This document shows positions 60,780-64,000 of a stretch of DNA of 64,000 nucleotides, in pieces. This stretch comes from Methanosphaerula palustris E1-9c (GTDB lineage: Archaea > Halobacteriota > Methanomicrobia > Methanomicrobiales > Methanospirillaceae). The translations under genes were made by a program, and so were the position numbers. The DNA lies in contig NC_011832.1 of NCBI RefSeq assembly GCF_000021965.1, positions 186,001 to 250,000 of the forward strand. Direction: 5' to 3'. Below the pieces are notes generated by a model that was not told the DNA's origin, did not search any database, and saw only the letters and a program-made list of their open reading frames with translations. Numbering within the stretch: the stretch's first letter is position 1; every line of letters begins with the position of its first letter.

Positions 60780-61607
60780 TTATGGAATGTGTTCTTTTGA
60801 TCTGTCTTTGAATTTGGGTTCCAGGGATCTCCGCATCCTGGTTACATAGACTCTGAGTGCCTCGATCATTCGATCTGTATCATGAGTATGCTCCTCGATG
60901 ATCGATGCGATGGCAGATCCGACGATCGCCGCGTCGCCCCCGGCTGCAGCGATCGCCTGCATGTGCTCAGGGCGCGAGATCCCAAACCCGACGGCTAGCG
61001 GAAGGGTGGTCCTGCTCCGTATCCGTTCGAGCAGATCTCCGACTCCTGTGGCGAGGTGATCCCGGGCTCCGGTAACACCTGCCACCGAGACCACATACAG
61101 GAACCCGCTCCCTGCAGACCCGACCAGCTCGAGTCGTCGGTCGGTGGTGGTCGGGGTGGCCATCACGATCTGACAGAGACCGTACCGATCGGCCGCCGTC
61201 CGGGCCACGCCGATCTCTTCTGCAGGGAGATCCACGATCAGAATCCCGTCGGCCCCAACATCGGCGGCTTCCCGGTAGAATCGGTCGATACCACGCCGGA
61301 ATACCGGGTTGTAGTAAGTCAGGATCATGATCGGTACCGCCGACCGTTCCCGTATCCCCCTGATGATCGAGAAGAGCGTATCCGGTGTGGTCCCTGCTTC
61401 GAGAGCTCGCTGGTCGGCTCGCTGGATCACCGGGCCGTCGGCGCTCGGATCGGAGAAGGGCATCCCGAGTTCGACGATGTCGGCCCCGGCGGTGGCCAGC
61501 GCCTCGGCGACCTTGACGCTGGTCTCTGGATCCGGGTCGCCGGCTACGGTGAAGGCGATGAACGCCGGCCGATTTCGTCCAGTAAAGACCTGATCTATCC
61601 TGTTCAT
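60780..61607 (-). CDS. trpA: Tryptophan synthase alpha chain
   Basis: Cleaves indole-3-glycerol phosphate to indole. TIM barrel with [14 protein letters not shown] (catalytic Glu), [10 protein letters not shown] (catalytic Asp), [17 protein letters not shown] and [10 protein letters not shown] (phosphate loops). The 275-residue length is normal. Its ATG overlaps the trpB stop by 4 nt. It is the last gene of the operon; a T-rich run follows on the minus strand. Confidence 0.96.
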   Translation of the reverse strand: MNRIDQVFTGRNRPAFIAFTVAGDPDPETSVKVAEALATAGADIVELGMPFSDPSADGPVIQRADQRALEAGTTPDTLFSIIRGIRERSAVPIMILTYYNPVFRRGIDRFYREAADVGADGILIVDLPAEEIGVARTAADRYGLCQIVMATPTTTDRRLELVGSAGSGFLYVVSVAGVTGARDHLATGVGDLLERIRSRTTLPLAVGFGISRPEHMQAIAAAGGDAAIVGSAIASIIEEHTHDTDRMIEALRVYVTRMRRSLEPKFKDRSKEHIP

Positions 61608-62794
61608 AAGGCGATACCCCCCATCTTTGCGATCTGGGCCAGGTCCTTGTCCCCACGGCCGGAGAGGGTGATCACCATGCTCTGATCTGGTCCGAGCTCC
61701 TTCGCTACCTTCCGGGCATGCGCGACCGCATGGGCGGATTCGAGAGCGGGAATGATCCCCTCCATCCGGGAGAGGTACCGGAACGCGGCCAGCGCCTCGT
61801 CATCGGTCACAGAGGTGTACTCGATCCTGCCGGTCTCCCTGTGCATGCTGTGTTCGGGACCGACACCTGGGTAATCCAGACCGGCTGCGATCGAGTGGGT
61901 CTCCTCGATCTGTCCGTCTTCGTCCTGCAGCAGGTACGAGAGTGCCCCATGGAGCACCCCCGGTGTCCCCCTGCAGAGGGTGGCCCCGTGTTCTCCTGGC
62001 CCGGTCCCCTTGCCACCGGCCTCGACACCAACCAATCTGACCGATGGGTCGTTCACGAACGGGTGGAACATCCCGATTGCGTTCGAGCCGCCGCCGACGC
62101 AGGCGATGGCCATATCCGGCAGCCGGCCGTAGCGGGAGAGGAACTGTTCGCGGGTCTCGTTCCCGATCACCGCCTGGAAGTCCCGGACCATCGTCGGATA
62201 TGGGTGGGGTCCGACTACCGAGCCGAGGACATAGTGGGTGGTGTCCAGTTCGCTGACCCATCCCCGCAGCGCCTCGTTGACTGCATCCTTCAGGGTTCTG
62301 GTTCCGGTTTTTGCCGGGATCACCTCGGCCCCCATCAACTGCATCCGAAAGACGTTCAACTGTTGCCGTTCGATATCGACCTCGCCCATATAGACCTGTA
62401 CTGGCATCCCAAGTACTGCACCAACGATGGCCGTCGCGACCCCGTGCTGCCCGGCCCCTGTCTCGGCTATCAGCCGTGTCTTGCCCATGGACTTTGCGAG
62501 CAGCCCCTGGCCGAGGGTGTTGTTCAGTTTGTGTGCCCCACCGTGCATCAGGTCCTCCCGTTTCAGGTAGACCTTACAGCCGAGATCCGCCGACATCCGC
62601 GGGCAGAAGGTGAGCTGGGTCGGCCTCCCGGCGTACTCGGTCAGCATCTGCCTGAGTGCCGTGACAAAGGCCGGGTCGTTCCGGGCCCTGATGTAAGCCG
62701 CCTCAAGTTCATCGAGTGCCGCGATCATCGTCTCAGGGACATATCGCCCTCCAAATTCTCCAAATCTTCCGTTATCCATGGTATCGTCCGTCAA
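61604..62794 (-). CDS. trpB: Tryptophan synthase beta chain
   Basis: PLP enzyme that joins indole and serine. [13 protein letters not shown] has the PLP Lys, [13 protein letters not shown] is the indole site loop, and [16 protein letters not shown] binds the PLP phosphate. [33 protein letters not shown] is the communication region. The 396-residue length is typical of the TrpB1 form, which pairs with TrpA. Start and stop overlap the neighbouring genes by 4 nt each. Confidence 0.97.
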   Translation of the reverse strand: MTDDTMDNGRFGEFGGRYVPETMIAALDELEAAYIRARNDPAFVTALRQMLTEYAGRPTQLTFCPRMSADLGCKVYLKREDLMHGGAHKLNNTLGQGLLAKSMGKTRLIAETGAGQHGVATAIVGAVLGMPVQVYMGEVDIERQQLNVFRMQLMGAEVIPAKTGTRTLKDAVNEALRGWVSELDTTHYVLGSVVGPHPYPTMVRDFQAVIGNETREQFLSRYGRLPDMAIACVGGGSNAIGMFHPFVNDPSVRLVGVEAGGKGTGPGEHGATLCRGTPGVLHGALSYLLQDEDGQIEETHSIAAGLDYPGVGPEHSMHRETGRIEYTSVTDDEALAAFRYLSRMEGIIPALESAHAVAHARKVAKELGPDQSMVITLSGRGDKDLAQIAKMGGIAL

Positions 62795-63594
62795 TCTCTG
62801 GTCTCCCTCTTCTCATTCTCATCATTTTCCCCCTGATAGCCTGCATGGATGAACCCTTTCAGGGCCGTCACCGGGTCCGGCGCGGCCATCACCGCCGTCC
62901 CGATCAGAAATGCGTCGGCGAACGGAGTCAGTTCCATCAGGTTCCCGGGGGTTTTGATCCCGCTCTCGCTGATCACCACCCGGCCGGCTCCGGCAGCCAG
63001 GTGCGCCAGCCTTCTGGTGACAGATCGGTCGATCTGAAGGGTGGCCAGATCCCGATTGTTGATCCCGATCAGCGGGGTGCTGGTCGCGAGTGCTGAGTCC
63101 ATTTCCTCTTCTGTGTGCACCTCGACCAGCGGCTCCAGCCCGGCATCCAGGGCTGCCCTGACGAAGGTGGGGAGGTCATCCCCGAGGAGGCGTGCGATCA
63201 ACAGCACGGCGTCGGCGCTGATCGCCTGTGTCTCGGCGATCTGCCGGAGGTCGGTGATGAAGTCCTTTCGGAGGATCGGGATGGTGGTTCTGGCCCGCAC
63301 CTGCTGTAGGGCCTCCACCGACCCCCCGAACAGTTCCGGTTCGGTCAGCACCGAGAGGCCGACGCAGCCGCCTCCGGCCAGCGCTGCCCCAAGTTCTCCT
63401 GGGTCCGGGATCATCCTGATCGCTCCCATGGACGGGGATGCAGGTTTGATTTCCGCGATCACGGCGTGCCGATTGGAGGCGTTTCTGATCGCCCCGGCCA
63501 GGCTGACCGGCCGATGGGCGGAGGGTGGATATCCCCCGGTTGGGAGGTGGGCGCCCCTCACCCGGGAGGCCGCTGCCAGGTGATCGAGGATCAT
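62791..63594 (-). CDS. trpC: Indole-3-glycerol-phosphate synthase
   Basis: Ring-closing decarboxylase between TrpF and TrpA. 267 residues, TIM barrel: [14 protein letters not shown] (catalytic Lys loop), [55 protein letters not shown] and [14 protein letters not shown]. About 15 residues after the last helix are a charged tail with [16 protein letters not shown]. It overlaps trpB and trpD by 4 nt each. Confidence 0.95.
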   Translation of the reverse strand: MILDHLAAASRVRGAHLPTGGYPPSAHRPVSLAGAIRNASNRHAVIAEIKPASPSMGAIRMIPDPGELGAALAGGGCVGLSVLTEPELFGGSVEALQQVRARTTIPILRKDFITDLRQIAETQAISADAVLLIARLLGDDLPTFVRAALDAGLEPLVEVHTEEEMDSALATSTPLIGINNRDLATLQIDRSVTRRLAHLAAGAGRVVISESGIKTPGNLMELTPFADAFLIGTAVMAAPDPVTALKGFIHAGYQGENDENEKRETRD

Positions 63595-64000
63595 GTCTCA
63601 CCTCTGCTGGTCGAGATCAGTGTCTGAAGGGTGACAGCCGCTGCCCCCGAGTCGATCGATGTCGCGGCCAGCCTGACTCCTTCATTGAGGTCAACAGCCC
63701 TGCCACCGAGATAGATCGCCGCCGCCGCATTGAGGAGGGTGATCTCCCGGCACGCCCCCCCTTCTCCATCGAGGATACCCTTGATGATTGCGGCGCTGGT
63801 GTGGACGTCCCCGCCCTGCAGTTCGGCGATGTTCACTGGGGGAATCCCGAACTGTTCCGGAGTCAGGGTGTATCGGAGGATCTCGGTCCCCTTCACCTCT
63901 ACCACCTCAGTGGCGGTTGCTGTGCTGATCTCGTCGAGTCCTCCGCCGCAGACAATCATCGCATGATCGACACCGAGGGTCTGCAGCACCGGGGGGAGCA
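63591..64000 (-). CDS. trpD: Anthranilate phosphoribosyltransferase, C-terminal part, cut by window edge
   Basis: The minus-strand frame is open to the right edge, so only about 136 C-terminal residues are visible. QTLGVDHAMIVCGGGLDEIS is the conserved catalytic-domain segment; ELQGGDVHTSAAIIKGILDG and ITLLNAAAAIYLGG are family signatures. It transfers phosphoribose to anthranilate. The start lies outside the window. Confidence 0.93.
   Translation of the reverse strand, partial: LPPVLQTLGVDHAMIVCGGGLDEISTATATEVVEVKGTEILRYTLTPEQFGIPPVNIAELQGGDVHTSAAIIKGILDGEGGACREITLLNAAAAIYLGGRAVDLNEGVRLAATSIDSGAAAVTLQTLISTSRGET

Noticed and set aside
61718-62836. 372-residue plus-strand frame opposite trpB
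   Set aside because: Antisense to a clearly identified trpB; no domain and unlikely composition.
1-64000. CRISPR arrays, tRNA or rRNA genes
   Set aside because: No regularly spaced direct repeats of CRISPR size and no tRNA T-arm/acceptor patterns or rRNA segments were recognised by eye; a covariance-model search would be decisive.

Overview
The window is chromosomal DNA from a methanogenic euryarchaeon, most likely of the order Methanomicrobiales (a relative of Methanosphaerula or Methanoregula; this placement is inference). The evidence is archaeal-type information genes (ftsZ-secE-spt5, L11-L1-P0-P1 stalk proteins, GEK1-type D-aminoacyl-tRNA deacylase), F420-type formate dehydrogenase, a formylmethanofuran dehydrogenase operon, TATA-box promoters and secreted proteins typical of this order. 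Most genes are GC-rich; a few stretches (about 11.3-13.1 kb, 34.8-37.3 kb and the IS element at 56.3-57.3 kb) are visibly richer in A+T.

Layout. 0-6.8 kb: a PAS-histidine kinase cut by the left edge, then dtdA-ftsZ-secE-spt5 and the ribosomal stalk cluster. 7-13 kb: a membrane protein, a voltage-gated K+ channel, a secreted beta-helix protein with a long leader and a receiver-PAS-kinase. 13.7-23.8 kb: a mosaic of decayed genes (SDR, DegT aminotransferase, ABC transporter, DUF4430 protein, CBM6 protein) around an intact trpF, glycosyltransferase, flippase and cohesin-like surface protein. 23.8-33.6 kb: hypF, two DNA-binding proteins joined to a DUF5814 helicase, and a leuC-leuD-leuB operon with an unidentified fourth gene. 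33.7-39.6 kb: HEAT-repeat remnants, a divergent TetR/amidohydrolase pair with a clear operator-like palindrome, a methyltransferase-like membrane protein and a PEBP protein.

39.6-60.3 kb reads as a molybdenum/tungsten region. It holds fdhAB, a divergent FmdE-like protein, fwdDBAC followed by a SagB-type nitroreductase and mobB, a MoeA fused to a binding-protein domain, a siroheme sulfite-reductase-like protein, a stand-alone molbindin and modABC. Together these genes import the metal, build the pterin cofactor and use it in two C1 oxidoreductases. An IS element of ISH1 type, itself inactivated, has landed exactly between the TATA box and the coding region of the molbindin gene, leaving an 8-bp target duplication. 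The window closes with a peroxiredoxin and the trpDCBA operon (trpD cut by the right edge); trpF lies 45 kb away, at the end of the polysaccharide cluster.

No tRNA, rRNA or CRISPR array was recognised. All identifications are by eye from sequence motifs; no database search was run.
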